Shown one piece after another: positions 1 through 10,396 of a stretch of DNA of 64,000 nt. The notes under the pieces were generated by a model. That model was not told where the DNA came from. It was given only the letters and a program-made list of their open reading frames with translations, and ran no database searches. How positions within the stretch are numbered: position 1 is the stretch's first letter; every line of letters begins with the position of its first letter. Source of the DNA: Sporomusaceae bacterium (GTDB taxonomy: Bacteria > Bacillota > Negativicutes > Sporomusales > UBA7701); assembly GCA_031460455.1 (NCBI GenBank), contig JAVKTQ010000001.1, positions 793,697 to 857,696 of the forward strand. Direction: 5' to 3'. The position numbers were made by a program, and so were the translations under genes.

Positions 1-829
1 AGCGGACGCAGTTTTCGGCGTCGAATTTAAGCTCGGTGCCGTTGAATTCGAGGGCTTTGGTCGGGCACTTGCCGACGACGAGCTGCTGGATGTCGAAACC
101 GCCTTTGGCGTACTCGCTGACGGCTTTCTGGTCGATCTTGAGGGTGTCGCGCCAGGTGCCGATAACAGCGAAGTCGGAACGGGCGGTGGCGGCTGCGCAG
201 TCGTTGGCGCAGGCCGAACATTTGATCTTGAACTTATACGGCCAGGCCGGACGATGGATGGCATCCTGGAAGTGACGGGTGACTTCCTGAATGAAGTCCA
301 TGCTGTCCATGCAGGCGAATTCGCAACGGGCCATGCCGACGCAGCCGCTCGGAGTGCGGAGACCGCCGCCGGAGCCGCCGAGGTCCCAGCCCTTTTCGCT
401 CAGTTCGTCGAAGCAGGGTTGCAGATTCTCGGTGGTGGTGCCCAGGAGGACAAGGTCGCCGGTAGAGCCGTGCATGTTGGTCAGGCCGCTGCCGAATTTA
501 TCCCAGGTCTCGCAGAGGCCGCGCAGGGCTTTGGTGGTGTAGAAGAAGCCGGGTACCATGTTGACGCGGACGGTGTGGAATTCCTTGACGTTGGGGAATT
601 GCTCGGGCTTGGCGGAATAACGGCCGATGACGCCGCCGCCGTAACCTTTAACACCGACGATGCCGCCGTGTTTCCAGTAGCCGGTTTTGTCCTTATAGGA
701 CAGTTCCAGCTGATCGAGCAGGTCTTGGGAATTGGCTTTCGTGGCGGCGGCTTTCTTCATTTCGGTTACGAAACTGGGCCACGCGCCTTTTTCGAGATCA
801 TCCAACAATGGGGTCTTGGATTGAGCCAT
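1..829 (-). CDS. dsrA: Dissimilatory sulfite reductase alpha subunit (partial, C-terminus off the window)
   Basis: The first 276 residues are present; the family is usually about 430 residues, so roughly a third is beyond position 1. DsrA is the siroheme and [4Fe-4S] catalytic subunit that reduces sulfite with DsrB in the cytoplasm. The N-terminus ([10 protein letters not shown], then [20 protein letters not shown]) is typical of DsrA. A Cys-x5-Cys pair (C163, C169) and a Cys-x3-Cys pair (C207, C211) match the siroheme/cluster ligands. C255 begins the inserted ferredoxin domain. The ATG follows a strong GGAGGTGA site. A ferredoxin gene lies 28 bases upstream, and dsrB is expected just outside the window. 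Confidence 0.93.
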   Translation of the reverse strand, partial: MAQSKTPLLDDLEKGAWPSFVTEMKKAAATKANSQDLLDQLELSYKDKTGYWKHGGIVGVKGYGGGVIGRYSAKPEQFPNVKEFHTVRVNMVPGFFYTTKALRGLCETWDKFGSGLTNMHGSTGDLVLLGTTTENLQPCFDELSEKGWDLGGSGGGLRTPSGCVGMARCEFACMDSMDFIQEVTRHFQDAIHRPAWPYKFKIKCSACANDCAAATARSDFAVIGTWRDTLKIDQKAVSEYAKGGFDIQQLVVGKCPTKALEFNGTELKFDAENCVR

Positions 830-857
830 ACTCTTCACCTCCGCATTTTTAGGGCCT

Positions 858-1040
858 TTAATACTCCTGGACGACGATGGCCTCGGTCGGGCAAATCATC
901 ATGCAGCTTTGGCAACCCATACATTCTTCGCCGGTCACTTCGGCTTTGCCGTCGACCAGCGACAGGATCTTGGCCGGGCAAGTGGCGACACATTCGCTAC
1001 AGCCAACACACTTGTCCTGATCAATCGTAACTATGAACAA
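858..1040 (-). CDS. 2[4Fe-4S] ferredoxin upstream of dsrA
   Basis: This is a 60-residue bacterial-type ferredoxin with two Cys-x2-Cys-x2-Cys-x3-Cys-Pro motifs ([12 protein letters not shown] and [12 protein letters not shown]), so it should carry two low-potential clusters. The start is the TTG at 1038-1040, chosen because GGGAGGTGATACTG stands directly before it; the frame is open further upstream but has no ribosome binding site there. It lies 28 bases before dsrA on the same strand, so the two are probably co-transcribed. I infer that it donates electrons to sulfite reductase; sequence alone does not prove that partnership. Confidence 0.88.
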   Translation of the reverse strand: MFIVTIDQDKCVGCSECVATCPAKILSLVDGKAEVTGEECMGCQSCMMICPTEAIVVQEY

Positions 1041-1180
1041 CAGTATCACCTCCCTCACAGAACATGTCCGCATCGAGGCTGCCGACCCACACAAAAAAAT
1101 GAGGCATCAGGATCAACTAATGCTCACTTTTTGCTCCTGATACTACGGGAAAAAAAGTACGTGATGTTTTTTACATTTTA

Positions 1181-1209
1181 AGCGTAGCAGAATTTTGCGA
1201 TAACGACAA
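1181..1209 (-). promoter_or_regulatory. Possible promoter of ferredoxin-dsrA
   Basis: On the minus strand TTGTCG and TACGCT are separated by 17 bases, about 140 bases before the ferredoxin start. The -10 is weak. The rest of 1041-1429 holds no gene that I can see. It has an A+T-rich leader with a 7-base inverted repeat (ATCAGGA/TCCTGAT, 1106-1141). Confidence 0.3.
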
Positions 1210-1429
1210 GCCGCTCAGCACATCACTTTTGCTTTGCCGGGTATAATAGTTTGTTTATGATCATTATCGCCTACTGTTTAGAATACTGTTCTGGGGCCGG
1301 CCGGCATTCTCCTCCGGCGGCGCCGCTCTCCTGCCCCGGTAATTATAGGCAGCCGATACAATACACTATTATGTGGATTAAATGGAATCCAGTACCATTA
1401 TTCCAACTTGTGCTACGCTGCCGCAAAAG

Positions 1430-1460
1430 AAACGGCCCGAACATGATGTTCGGGCCGTTT
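1430..1460. terminator. Rho-independent terminator after the RND operon
   Basis: A perfect 14-base inverted repeat, AAACGGCCCGAACA and its complement, encloses a three-base loop. It lies five bases beyond the RND pump stop codon. Runs of A and T on the two sides could let it act in both directions. Confidence 0.9.
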
Positions 1461-1464
1461 TCGC

Positions 1465-4400
1465 TCATCGGGACGGTGTGCGGGTGCGGACTTTGCCGGC
1501 CACCCAGCGGAAGGGGTACTCGCAGGCATCAATGAAGGCGGCGAGTTTTTGCTCGAAGGTGTTGTTCCGCCACCAGCTTTGGAAGGTGTCGACAAGGAGA
1601 TAAACGAGCGGGACGATAATCAGGGTGAGGAAGGTCGAGGTGATGAGGCCGCCGACAAGCACTACGCCCATCGAAGAACGGAGTTCGGCGCCGGCGCCCC
1701 AGCCGAGGGCGACCGGCAGCATGCCGAGGATCATGGCGAATGTGGTCATGAGGATGGGGCGAAGCCTGACCGTACCCGCCTCGATAAGCGCCTCCTTGAT
1801 GGTCATGTCTTTTGCCCTTAGCTGGTTTGTGTAGTCGACAAGGAGGATGGCGTTTTTTGTGACCAGGCCCATCAGCATTATGAGGCCGATCATCGACATG
1901 ATGTTGATGGTCTTGGCGCCCAGCAGCAGTCCAAGCACCGCCCCGACGAGCGAGAAAGGCAAGGACAGCATGATGGTCAGCGGGTGGACAAAGCTTTCAA
2001 ATTGCGCGGCCAGCACCATGTAGATGAGCACGATGCCGAGCGCAAGGGCTTTGCCTATTTCAGCGTAAGAATCCTTCATCGTCTGGGCCTGACCCACCAG
2101 GCGATAGGTATAGCCGAAGGGCAGGTTCATGTTGGGAATGATGTTGTTCATGGCTTTGGCTATTACTTCGCCGGTGGATATGCCAACAGCGTTGCCGTAA
2201 ACGATAAGCTGCCGCTGCCTGCCTTCGCGGTCGATCTGCGTGGGACCGGCGCTGAACTTGACCTCGGCGATATCGCCAAGACGGACAAAGGTGCCGTTTT
2301 TGCTGCTGACGCGGAGGTTGGCCACGTCGTCGATGCTCCGACGGTGCTGCTCCGGCATCTGGACCCGGATGTTGTAAGCTTTGTCGGCGACACTAAACTG
2401 GTTTTTCTGCACGACTCCCTGGAAAGCGATCTGGATGACATTGCCGATGGCGGTGGCATCCACGCCGAGTTGACCCATACGGGCCGGGTCGAGGCGGATC
2501 TGTACCTGCGGCTCGGACTGGGCGCTGGAGACGTCGACGTCGGTGGTGCCGGGGATTTTGCGGAGTTCGTCGGCCAGTTGGCCGCCGAGCGACCGCAGCA
2601 CTTCAAGGTCGGGCCCGCGGAAGGCGATCTGGATGGGGCGCGGGTCGCCGCGACCAACGCCGGATGCGTTGTTTACCGCCACTTTGAGTCCCTGTACTTT
2701 GCGGAACTTGACCCTAAGTTCGTCCATTATCTGCATCATCGACTTATCGCGCTGATCGGAAGGCACAAGCCGCACGCCGATAAAGCCTTTGTACACCGGG
2801 TTTCGCGCCGAGCCGATGTTGATAAAGGCTGTTTCCAGGCCGGGAATGGCGAGCACTTCCTTTTCGATGGGCGCGACAAGCTCCTTCATCTTTTCGATGG
2901 AGGTTCCGGCCGGCGCCTCCATGGCGATGTTGAATTCCCCCGAATCGTACGTCGGGGAAAACTCAAAGCCTAGCAACGGAACAAGTAAAACGTTGATGAA
3001 CAGCGACAGGATAGCCACGGCGACCAGCTTTTTCGGCCGCTGCAGAGCCCAACGCAGGGTTTGCTGGTAAAGATCGCGGAACCGAAGGAACCAGCCCTCC
3101 CAGACATCCAGCACCTTTTGCACCCATTTGACGGGCCCGTGCAGGGCCGCCCGGTCCATAGGCGTTATTTTCAGCCAGTAGGCAGAGAGCATCGGGGTAA
3201 GGGTAAAGGCCACGAACAGCGAAAAGGCGACGGCAAACGCGACCGTGAGACCGAATTGTTTGAAGAACTGGCCGATGATCTCGCCCATATTGCCGACCGG
3301 CACGAAAACTGCCAGGATACAGAAGGTGGTGGCCAGCACGGCGAGGGATATCTCGATTGTGCCGTCGCGGGCCGCCTCGAGGGGCGACTGACCATGCTCA
3401 AGGTGCCGGTAGATGTTCTCGATGACGACGATGGCGTCGTCGATGAGGATGCCGACAGCGAGGCTGAGCCCCATGAGGGACATGTTGTTAAGGGTGAAGC
3501 CCATTGATTTCATAAGGAAGAAGGTGGCGATTATCGAGGTAGGGATGGCGATGGCGCCGATGATGGTCGCCCGGGCGTTCTGCAGGAACAGGAAGGTGAT
3601 GAGGACAGCCAGCAGGCCGCCGAACACCAGCGACATGGTGACGTCATGGACGTTTTCGCGGATATAGCGGGTACTGTCGCGGGCGACGAGGACCTTGATA
3701 TCGGACGGCAGAACGTTCTTCTGCAGGAAATCCATCCGGGCGCGAACCCGGTCGGCGACGGCGACGGTATTGGTGCCCGACTGCTTCTGGACGGCGATCA
3801 TAACGCTGGGCGTGCCGCCCGTGCGGGCGTAGTTGCGTTCTTCCTCCCAGCCGTCCTCGACGGTGGCGATGTCGCCGATCCTGACCGTCTGCAGGCCCTG
3901 GTTGGCGACGACGATATTCTTGACGTCGTCGACCGATTTATACTGCCCAAGGGTCCGGATGGTTATCTCCGTGCCCTTCTCCCGCAGGCGGCCGCCGGGG
4001 GTATCGATGTTCTGGGCGTCGAGCACGTCGAAAATCTGCCGGAAGCCGATATTGTAAGCTTCCAGCTTGCGGGGGTCGACATATACGTGGATTTCCCGCG
4101 CCTGGGCCCCGAAGACGCTGACGTCGGCGACGTCGTCCAGACGCTGCAGCTCATCCTTGATGATATCCCAGGCGATCTTGCGGATCTCGCCACGGGGGCG
4201 GGTATCGGAAGCGAGTGCATAATACATGATGGCCTGAGCGGTGATGTCGTAACGCTGCACCGCCGGTTCGTCGATCTGGTCCGGCAGTCTTCGTCTGATG
4301 CCGGCCACTTTTTCGCGCACGTCGTTGGCCATCATTTTGGCGTCGGTGCCGAAGGTGAATTCAAGCGTGGTCTGCGAAAAACCTTCTAATGTCACCGATG

Positions 4401-4638
4401 ACAAGGTCTTTATATTCGACACCGAACTGACGGCGTCTTCGATCGGCTTGGTTACGAGGGTCTCCATTTCCTCCGGCGATGTGCCGGTCCAGGTTACCGT
4501 TACGGTGACGATCGGGAAGTCGACATCGGGGTAGAGGTCGATGCCCAGCCTGGGATAGGCGTTTAGCCCGAAGACGACGAGTAGCATGACAACCATCGTC
4601 GTAAAAACAGGCCGCTTGATAAAGGTAAAGATACCCAT
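1465..4638 (-). CDS. RND-family multidrug efflux pump, inner-membrane subunit (HAE1 type)
   Basis: This 1057-residue protein has the usual length and layout of AcrB/MexB-like proton antiporters: one N-terminal membrane segment, a large periplasmic loop, a block of membrane segments, and a repeat of this plan. The segment [20 protein letters not shown] near residue 400 has the paired aspartates of the proton relay. The second half ends in a membrane bundle including [19 protein letters not shown]. It lies six bases downstream of its adaptor gene. No outer-membrane channel gene is in this operon, so a TolC-type protein from elsewhere (one is at 35.3-36.6 kb) is presumably shared. Substrates are unknown. 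Confidence 0.94.
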   Translation of the reverse strand: MGIFTFIKRPVFTTMVVMLLVVFGLNAYPRLGIDLYPDVDFPIVTVTVTWTGTSPEEMETLVTKPIEDAVSSVSNIKTLSSVTLEGFSQTTLEFTFGTDAKMMANDVREKVAGIRRRLPDQIDEPAVQRYDITAQAIMYYALASDTRPRGEIRKIAWDIIKDELQRLDDVADVSVFGAQAREIHVYVDPRKLEAYNIGFRQIFDVLDAQNIDTPGGRLREKGTEITIRTLGQYKSVDDVKNIVVANQGLQTVRIGDIATVEDGWEEERNYARTGGTPSVMIAVQKQSGTNTVAVADRVRARMDFLQKNVLPSDIKVLVARDSTRYIRENVHDVTMSLVFGGLLAVLITFLFLQNARATIIGAIAIPTSIIATFFLMKSMGFTLNNMSLMGLSLAVGILIDDAIVVIENIYRHLEHGQSPLEAARDGTIEISLAVLATTFCILAVFVPVGNMGEIIGQFFKQFGLTVAFAVAFSLFVAFTLTPMLSAYWLKITPMDRAALHGPVKWVQKVLDVWEGWFLRFRDLYQQTLRWALQRPKKLVAVAILSLFINVLLVPLLGFEFSPTYDSGEFNIAMEAPAGTSIEKMKELVAPIEKEVLAIPGLETAFINIGSARNPVYKGFIGVRLVPSDQRDKSMMQIMDELRVKFRKVQGLKVAVNNASGVGRGDPRPIQIAFRGPDLEVLRSLGGQLADELRKIPGTTDVDVSSAQSEPQVQIRLDPARMGQLGVDATAIGNVIQIAFQGVVQKNQFSVADKAYNIRVQMPEQHRRSIDDVANLRVSSKNGTFVRLGDIAEVKFSAGPTQIDREGRQRQLIVYGNAVGISTGEVIAKAMNNIIPNMNLPFGYTYRLVGQAQTMKDSYAEIGKALALGIVLIYMVLAAQFESFVHPLTIMLSLPFSLVGAVLGLLLGAKTINIMSMIGLIMLMGLVTKNAILLVDYTNQLRAKDMTIKEALIEAGTVRLRPILMTTFAMILGMLPVALGWGAGAELRSSMGVVLVGGLITSTFLTLIIVPLVYLLVDTFQSWWRNNTFEQKLAAFIDACEYPFRWVAGKVRTRTPSR

Positions 4639-4644
4639 CAGCGT

Positions 4645-5772
4645 TTATTCTCCTTTCCCACCGGCCCGCTCGATAGTCGCCCCGTCCCTGAGTTTGTTCT
4701 GTCCTCCCGTTACTATCTGCTCGCCTTCTTTCAGGCCGTCGAGCACCTCGGCCCAGCCGCCGCCGACATAGCCCAGCTTGAGGATCCTGAGCTGAACCTT
4801 GTTATCGTCCAAAACAGCATAGACGGCTTTCTGATCTTCCCTCAGCACCAGTGCGCTCTCCGGCACGGCGACTACATTTCTTCGCACATCGCCGGCGACT
4901 TCGACCCTGGCGAACATACCGGCTAACAGCACTCCCTCGGCGTTTGGCACGGTAACCTCGGCGGTAAATGTGCGGATAGGCAGCGACGCCGCCGGGGTAA
5001 GTCGGGTCACCTTGCCGCCGATCTCTCGGTTGCCGAGAGCCGTCACCCTGACGGTGGCGGACGAACCGATTTTCAGCTGGCTGATTTCCGCTTCGCCGAC
5101 GGAAGCCTTGACAAGCATCGAGCTTGTGTCAGCCAGGCTGACGACCGGCGACCCCGTTTTGGCGTAATAGCCCGCCTGCAGGTAGCGTTTTGTGATGACG
5201 CCGTCCCGCGGGGCGACGATATTGGCGTTGCCAAGCCTGGCCCTGAGCTGAGTCAATGCGCCTTCGGCGGCCCTGAGCTGGCCGATGGCCAGATCGCGTT
5301 TGATCCTGGCCGTATCGAGGGCCTGGGCGGAGATGGCTCCCTGCTGGGCCAGAGGGATTGCCCGTTTCAGGTCGAGTTCGGCCTGTTCAAGGTTGGCCCG
5401 TTTTTCGTATACGGTGCCTTCGGCCGTGCTGACCAGCGGCGCCAGTTCGTCGGTATCCAGCGTAGCAACTACCGTCCCCGCCTTCACCTTGTCGCCTTCG
5501 TCGGCATACAGCACGGCAAGCCGGCCATCGACCTTCGGCGACAGGTCGGCCGTCCAGGACGGCTCCAAGTTCGCGGAAAAACTCAACACCGGCTGGATGT
5601 CGTGACGGCCGACCGCACTTACGACCACAGCCACGGCGCGCCCCTGGGTCACACGCCCCGCCCGCTCCTTGTTCGCAGCAAGGTTGGTATAAATGCGGAA
5701 GGCAATAATTGCTGTGAACACAATTGCGACAACCGCAACGATCCTGATGAGTCTCTTTTTGTCAGTGGCCAC
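4645..5772 (-). CDS. RND efflux periplasmic adaptor (membrane fusion protein)
   Basis: This 375-residue protein has an N-terminal membrane anchor (IVAVVAIVFTAIIAF), a biotinyl-lipoyl-like half-motif (YADEGDKVKAGTVVATLD), an alpha-helical hairpin region (about residues 105-165) and beta-barrel domains, as in AcrA/MexA-type adaptors. It would link the inner-membrane pump to an outer-membrane channel. It is the first gene of the two-gene operon. A palindrome about 75 bases upstream (5846-5855) may be a repressor site. Confidence 0.92.
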   Translation of the reverse strand: MATDKKRLIRIVAVVAIVFTAIIAFRIYTNLAANKERAGRVTQGRAVAVVVSAVGRHDIQPVLSFSANLEPSWTADLSPKVDGRLAVLYADEGDKVKAGTVVATLDTDELAPLVSTAEGTVYEKRANLEQAELDLKRAIPLAQQGAISAQALDTARIKRDLAIGQLRAAEGALTQLRARLGNANIVAPRDGVITKRYLQAGYYAKTGSPVVSLADTSSMLVKASVGEAEISQLKIGSSATVRVTALGNREIGGKVTRLTPAASLPIRTFTAEVTVPNAEGVLLAGMFARVEVAGDVRRNVVAVPESALVLREDQKAVYAVLDDNKVQLRILKLGYVGGGWAEVLDGLKEGEQIVTGGQNKLRDGATIERAGGKGE

Positions 5773-5845
5773 TGTTTTCTCTCCCCCAGCCGTGAAAATT
5801 CACTTGATAATATTCGCCCCCGCCCGGTACTCTCCTGCCGACAAG

Positions 5846-5855
5846 TGACCGGTCA
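5846..5855. promoter_or_regulatory. Palindrome TGACCGGTCA upstream of the efflux operon
   Basis: This is a perfect 10-base palindrome about 75 bases upstream of the adaptor start, in an otherwise gene-free stretch. Such cores are typical of TetR-type repressor sites at drug-efflux operons, but no regulator gene is adjacent here. The assignment is an inference from position and symmetry. Confidence 0.35.
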
Positions 5856-5875
5856 GTCCAGAATATTTGTAAAGA

Positions 5876-5905
5876 TTAGAGCGGCTTTGTCCAAAGCCGC
5901 TCTAA
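5876..5905. terminator. Strong hairpin between tldD and the efflux operon
   Basis: Two perfect 14-base arms (TTAGAGCGGCTTTG and complement) flank a two-base loop. On the minus strand it is followed by TCTTTAC. It probably isolates the RND operon from tldD read-through. The flanks to 5773 and 6105 contain no gene. Confidence 0.6.
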
Positions 5906-5924
5906 AAGTAATGGGCGACAGTAA

Positions 5925-6037
5925 AAGGCCGTTCAGAAGCGTCCAGATGCAAGGCGTACCGGAGGACGGACGCGAAGGCAGTACTGCGGGATGTACGACG
6001 AGCGTCCGTCCGAGGAACAACGAAGCGGATGGATGCT
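5925..6037 (+). repeat. Palindromic intergenic repeat, copy 1
   Basis: It shares the blocks GGCCGTTCAGAAG, CCAGATGCAAGGCG, ACCGGAGGA and GAGGAACAACGAAGC with copy 2, with an imperfect inverted core. The right end is the least conserved of the four copies. It lies just past the end of tldD. Confidence 0.75.
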
Positions 6038-6071
6038 TTCCCGCGCCTCTGGGCGCGGATAGCTCAACTAA

Positions 6072-6093
6072 GGCTCGGGCCAAAGCCCGAGCC
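6072..6093 (-). terminator. Hairpin downstream of tldD
   Basis: GGCTCGGGC and GCCCGAGCC pair around a CAAA loop, 13 bases past the tldD stop. The following bases are only weakly T-rich, so termination may be partial. Confidence 0.5.
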
Positions 6094-6105
6094 AAGTTTC
6101 GCTTA

Positions 6106-7500
6106 TCAACGGCCGGAGTGGTCGGTGCCGCCGACGACGATCTCGGGAATGCGTATCGTCGGCTGCGCGTCCGATACCGGCGCCCCTTGGCCATCTTTGC
6201 CGCAGGTGCCGATGGAGAAGCCGAAATCGCTGCCCACCATGTCGATCTGGCGGAGCACTTCCGGTCCGTTGCCGGCGAGGGTCGCACCCCGTACGGCGTG
6301 GGCCACTTTCCCGTCCCTGATGAGGTAACCCTCGGCGACGTCGAAGACAAAGTCGCCGTTGACGGTATTGACCTGGCCGCCGCCCATCTTCTTGACCAGC
6401 AGGCCGTTCTTGACCGAACCGATGACGACGGCCGGGTCTTCCTTGCCGGCGGCGATATAGGTGTTACGCATGCGGGGGATGGGCTTGTGCTCGAAAGATT
6501 CGCGCCGCCCGTTGCCGGTGGTGTCGACCTTGTCGCGCCCGGCTGTCAGGTAGTCGTACATGAAGCCTTTGAGTACGCCGTCGGCGATCAGGACGGTCTT
6601 CTGGGCGGGGAAACCTTCGTCGTCGAAGCGCAGCGTACCGTAACGGTGCGGCAAGGTGCCGTCGTCAACCACGGTGATGCCGCGGGCGGCCACCTGTTCT
6701 CCCCGGCGGCCGGCGTAGACCGACAGGCCTTTCTGGACAAGATCGGCTTCCAGACCATGGCCGCAGGCTTCGTGGACCATGGTGCCGCCGGCAACGCCGG
6801 CCATGACGACCGGCATCCTGCCGGCGGGAGCGGGTTTAGCCTCGAGCGAGGAGACCGCCCGGCGGGCAGCCTCGCGGGCCACAGCTTCGCAAGCGTCGCG
6901 TCTCGCCAGTTCGAAGCCCTGCGTGCCGCCGATGGCTTCGAACCCGGTCTGGATCTGTCCGCCATCGGCGGCGACGGCGTTCACCGACAGCCGGGTCCGC
7001 ACCCGGCGGTCCTCAACCAGCCGACCAAGCGAGTTGGCGATGGTCACGTCCTGGATAACGTCCCCGTATACCACTATCACCTGTTTAATCCGCTCGTCGA
7101 CCTCCCGGGCCGCCGCATCGGCGGCGGACACCACCGCCACTTTGTCGTCGACGGGAACCGAGTCGGGCATGACGGCGATGTCCAGGTCGACCGTCGGCCT
7201 GACCGCCTTGAGGTCGATGCTGACGTCGCGCGCCGACACCTTGGCGGCGCGGCTGGCTACGTCGGCCACTTTGATGAGCTCGTCGGCGGTGATCTTATTT
7301 GTGTAGGCGTACGCAGTGGTGTCGCCCGAGATGACGCGCACGCCGGCGCCGCAGTCGGCGCCTGTCTTGACGCGCTCGATCCTGTTCTCTTCGCAGGACA
7401 CCATAGTAGTGGCCCGGTTTTCCACGAATATGTCGGCAAAATCGCCGCCGCGCCGCAAGGCGGTGGCCAAAACGTCGCTGAACACCCTCCGGTCTAGCAT
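6106..7500 (-). CDS. tldD: TldD/PmbA-family metalloprotease, TldD type
   Basis: This 464-residue protein has the TldD zinc motif HEACGHGLEAD (H-E-x3-H), preceded by the glycine-rich GVAGGTMV. TldD works with PmbA/TldE in degrading or trimming peptides in the cytoplasm. The length is normal for TldD, and the C-terminal region VVIGSVKNGLLVKKMGGGQV is typical. No pmbA partner is in the window. It follows aroB by 105 bases on the same strand, so it may be expressed from the aro transcript, but there is no evidence of a shared function. Confidence 0.92.
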   Translation of the reverse strand: MLDRRVFSDVLATALRRGGDFADIFVENRATTMVSCEENRIERVKTGADCGAGVRVISGDTTAYAYTNKITADELIKVADVASRAAKVSARDVSIDLKAVRPTVDLDIAVMPDSVPVDDKVAVVSAADAAAREVDERIKQVIVVYGDVIQDVTIANSLGRLVEDRRVRTRLSVNAVAADGGQIQTGFEAIGGTQGFELARRDACEAVAREAARRAVSSLEAKPAPAGRMPVVMAGVAGGTMVHEACGHGLEADLVQKGLSVYAGRRGEQVAARGITVVDDGTLPHRYGTLRFDDEGFPAQKTVLIADGVLKGFMYDYLTAGRDKVDTTGNGRRESFEHKPIPRMRNTYIAAGKEDPAVVIGSVKNGLLVKKMGGGQVNTVNGDFVFDVAEGYLIRDGKVAHAVRGATLAGNGPEVLRQIDMVGSDFGFSIGTCGKDGQGAPVSDAQPTIRIPEIVVGGTDHSGR

Positions 7501-7605
7501 TATATCTCCCCCATGCTGCGCGCCGGCCGTGAGGCGGCGCGTTGTCGTAGAGCTAGTATTCGTATTGGCGGACTTTTTACGCAGATGGGCTACAGGGACA
7601 GCCGG

Positions 7606-8688
7606 TTACGTTATTTCCGCCAACACCTGGCGGACCGCACCCTCCGGCACTTCGGCGCTGATGGCGACGCGGCCGATTTCGTCGGGCAGCACCCAGTTGA
7701 CGGCTCCGTCGACGCTTTTCTTGTCTCTGGCCAGATAGGCCGCAAGGTCTTCCCCGCGGCAGCCGCGGGCGGCCGTCGGCAAACCGAGGCGCCGGAGGAG
7801 GGCGGCAATGTTCTCGACCGTCTCCGGCCCGCAACGGCCGAGGATGTTGCTCAGGCGGGCGGCGCCGTACATGCCGATGGCCACGCCCTCGCCGTGGGTG
7901 TAGCGGGCGAAGCCGGTGGCCGCTTCGACAGCGTGGCCGATGGTGTGGCCGAAATTGAGGATCATTCTGAGATGACTTTCCTTCTCGTCCTGTTCGACGA
8001 CCGCAGCCTTGATCTCGCAGGAGCGGCGGACAATCTCGCCGATAACCCCGGCCTCGCGCGCCAGGATGGCCTCGCTGTTGGCGTCCAGCCAGGCAAAGAA
8101 GGCGGCGTCGGCGATGACGCCGTATTTGACGACTTCCGCCAGACCGGAGGCCAGTTCGCGGGCCGGCAGGGTCGCCAGCACGGCGGTGTCGGCTACCACC
8201 AGGCGCGGCTGATAGAAAGCGCCGATGAGGTTCTTGCCGGCGGGATGGTTGACAGCCACCTTGCCGCCGACGCTGGAATCGACCTGCGCTAGAAGGGTGG
8301 TCGGCACCTGGATGAAGGGCACGCCTCTAAGGTAGGTGGCGGCCACAAACCCGGCCAGGTCGCCCACGACTCCGCCGCCGACGGCGATAATCGGCGATTT
8401 GCGGTCAAGCCCGCCGTCGATCGCCTTGCTGTAGAGGCCCTCCGCTACGGCCAACGATTTCGATTCCTCCCCCGGCGGTATTACCGCCAGGTCGGCGCGC
8501 ATACCCGCCCGCCGGAGGGCGGCCAGGGCGCGGTCGCCGTAAAGATCGGCGACATTGGCGTCCGTCACCGCCAGGGCGCGGTCGCCCAGTTTGAGGCGGC
8601 GGACAAGGTCGCCCAGCAGGTCGAGCCCGCCGGGGACGATATGGATGGCGTACCCGCCGCCGGTCAGGCTGACGTTAACTTCGGCCAT
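7606..8688 (-). CDS. aroB: 3-dehydroquinate synthase
   Basis: This 360-residue enzyme converts DAHP to 3-dehydroquinate, the second shikimate step, using NAD and a divalent metal. The nucleotide-binding segment VGGGVVGDLAGFVAATYLRG, the tract VPTTLLAQVDSSVGGKVAVN and the metal ligands in NFGHTIGHAVE are all present. Its start overlaps the end of aroK by 14 bases, which implies translational coupling in an aroC-aroK-aroB operon. Confidence 0.97.
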   Translation of the reverse strand: MAEVNVSLTGGGYAIHIVPGGLDLLGDLVRRLKLGDRALAVTDANVADLYGDRALAALRRAGMRADLAVIPPGEESKSLAVAEGLYSKAIDGGLDRKSPIIAVGGGVVGDLAGFVAATYLRGVPFIQVPTTLLAQVDSSVGGKVAVNHPAGKNLIGAFYQPRLVVADTAVLATLPARELASGLAEVVKYGVIADAAFFAWLDANSEAILAREAGVIGEIVRRSCEIKAAVVEQDEKESHLRMILNFGHTIGHAVEAATGFARYTHGEGVAIGMYGAARLSNILGRCGPETVENIAALLRRLGLPTAARGCRGEDLAAYLARDKKSVDGAVNWVLPDEIGRVAISAEVPEGAVRQVLAEIT

Positions 8689-9202
8689 AGATATGCCCCT
8701 CCTGCCTGAGAAAGGCGATGATTTTCTCCGCCGCCATCCGGGGCGGGATGTTGCTCGTGTCGAGGATGAAAGCGGCCTGGGCGTACAGGGGAGCCCGCTC
8801 GGCCAGCATCCGGGCGACGATCTCCTCGCGATCGGGCCGGGCGAGGAGCGGGCGGGTATTCCTCCGTCCCGTTCGCTCCAGGATGGTCTGGACGGAAGCG
8901 GTCAGGCAAATTATCACGCCGCCGGAGCGCAGCCTCTGCATGTTTTCCGCATCGAGCACGACGCCGCCGCCGGTGGCGATAACGGCTTTCCGGTGGCGGG
9001 CAACGCGGGCGATCACGTCCTTTTCCCTGGCTCTGAAGTATGCCTCGCCGTGCTTGGCGAAGATTTCGCCGATGGCGAGGCCGCTTTCCTGTTCAATCTT
9101 GCGGTCGACGTCGATGAAAGGGCGGCCGAGACGGCCGGCCAGCAGCCGGCCGGTGCAGCTCTTGCCCGTCCCCATGAAGCCGATGAGCACGATGTTCTTC
9201 AT
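8675..9202 (-). CDS. aroK: Shikimate kinase
   Basis: This 175-residue P-loop kinase phosphorylates shikimate. It has the Walker [12 protein letters not shown] (with Cys in place of the common Ser/Thr after GKS), the shikimate-binding Asp in FIDVDRKIE, the substrate loop ATGGGVVLD and the lid arginines near GRRNTRPLL. It overlaps aroC by four bases and aroB by 14, so the three genes form one translationally coupled unit. Confidence 0.96.
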   Translation of the reverse strand: MKNIVLIGFMGTGKSCTGRLLAGRLGRPFIDVDRKIEQESGLAIGEIFAKHGEAYFRAREKDVIARVARHRKAVIATGGGVVLDAENMQRLRSGGVIICLTASVQTILERTGRRNTRPLLARPDREEIVARMLAERAPLYAQAAFILDTSNIPPRMAAEKIIAFLRQEGHIYGRS

Positions 9203-10359
9203 CGCGGTCCGCCGTCCAGGCGCCGACGGTATTGCTCCACCGCAGCGAGCAGGTCGCCGAGGTGGTCGCCGCCGAATTTCTCCAGCACCGCCCCGGCAAG
9301 GACGATGGCCACAACCGCTTCGCCCACCACCGCGGCGGCAGGCACGGCGCAGACGTCGCTGCGCTCGGTGTTGGCGCGGGTGGCCGCCTTGGTGGCGATG
9401 TCCACCGACGCCAGCGGCGCCATGAGGGTCGGGATGGGTTTCATCACCGCCCGGACCACAAGGTCTTCGCCGGTCGAGATGCCGCCTTCCACGCCTCCGG
9501 CCCGGTTGGTCTTACGGAAGTAACCGCGGGCGGGGTCGTAAAAAATCTCGTCGTGGGCCTGGCTGCCGGGCAGGGCGGCGTTGGCGAACCCCTCCCCTAT
9601 CTCGACGCCCTTGACGGCCGGAATCGACATCAGGGCCGCGGCGAGCGCCGCGTCGAGGCGGCGGTCCCACTGTACATGGCTGCCCAGGCCGGGCGGCAGT
9701 CCGGACACCACGACCTCGAATACGCCGCCAAGGGTGTCGCCGCGCGTCTTGGCCGCGTCGACGGCCGCCATCATCGCCGCTTCGGCCGTCTTGTCGGCGC
9801 AGAAGAGCGGCGAGTCCGCGGTAAGGGTACCGATATCGCCCGCCGCGTATGCGCGGCGGGCTGCGGACACGCCGCCGACGGCGACGACGTGGGCGGCCAC
9901 GGTGACGCCGAGGGCCGTCAGGAGCTGACGGGCGACGGCGCCCACGGCGACGCGGGCCGCCGTTTCCCGGGCGCTGGCCCGTTCGAGGATGTTGCGGATA
10001 TCGTCATGGCCGTATTTTTGTATACCCGCCAGGTCGGCGTGGCCGGGCCGCGGCGCGGTGACCGCCTCCCCCGCCGCCGGGCCGGATGGCGACATCCGTT
10101 CCTGCCAGTTGGCCCAATCGCGGTTCTTTATGGCCAGCGTCAGCGGGCTGCCCAGGGTGCGCCCGAAGCGCAGGCCGGACAGCACCTCGGCCTCATCCTT
10201 TTCGATGCGCATGCGGCCGCCCCGGCCGTAGCCCTGCTGGCGGCGGGCCAGGTCGCGGTTCACGGCGGCCAGGTCCACGGGCAGGCCGGCGGGCAGGCCT
10301 TCGATGACGGCCGTCAGGCACGGCCCGTGGGATTCGCCGGCGGTCAGGAAACGGAACAT
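9199..10359 (-). CDS. aroC: Chorismate synthase
   Basis: This 386-residue FMN-dependent enzyme makes chorismate from EPSP. The signature GESHGPCL is at residues 8-15, [12 protein letters not shown] near residue 40, and the C-terminal motif near [17 protein letters not shown]. The ATG follows GGGAGGG. It is the first gene of the aroC-aroK-aroB unit. Chorismate feeds aromatic amino acids and, in this organism, the futalosine menaquinone route (mqnE at 46.9 kb). Confidence 0.97.
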   Translation of the reverse strand: MFRFLTAGESHGPCLTAVIEGLPAGLPVDLAAVNRDLARRQQGYGRGGRMRIEKDEAEVLSGLRFGRTLGSPLTLAIKNRDWANWQERMSPSGPAAGEAVTAPRPGHADLAGIQKYGHDDIRNILERASARETAARVAVGAVARQLLTALGVTVAAHVVAVGGVSAARRAYAAGDIGTLTADSPLFCADKTAEAAMMAAVDAAKTRGDTLGGVFEVVVSGLPPGLGSHVQWDRRLDAALAAALMSIPAVKGVEIGEGFANAALPGSQAHDEIFYDPARGYFRKTNRAGGVEGGISTGEDLVVRAVMKPIPTLMAPLASVDIATKAATRANTERSDVCAVPAAAVVGEAVVAIVLAGAVLEKFGGDHLGDLLAAVEQYRRRLDGGPR

Positions 10360-10396
10360 CAGTCAGCCCTCCCAGTAGATGAAAGTAAAGAAAAAA

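Noticed and set aside
5853..6350. A long minus-strand frame that extends across repeat copy 1
   Set aside because: It overlaps the end of tldD in another frame and consists of repeat and hairpin sequence.
5602..7497. A 631-codon open frame on the plus strand opposite tldD
   Set aside because: It is antisense to a well-supported tldD gene. Its composition is that of a GC-rich shadow frame, and it has no family motif.
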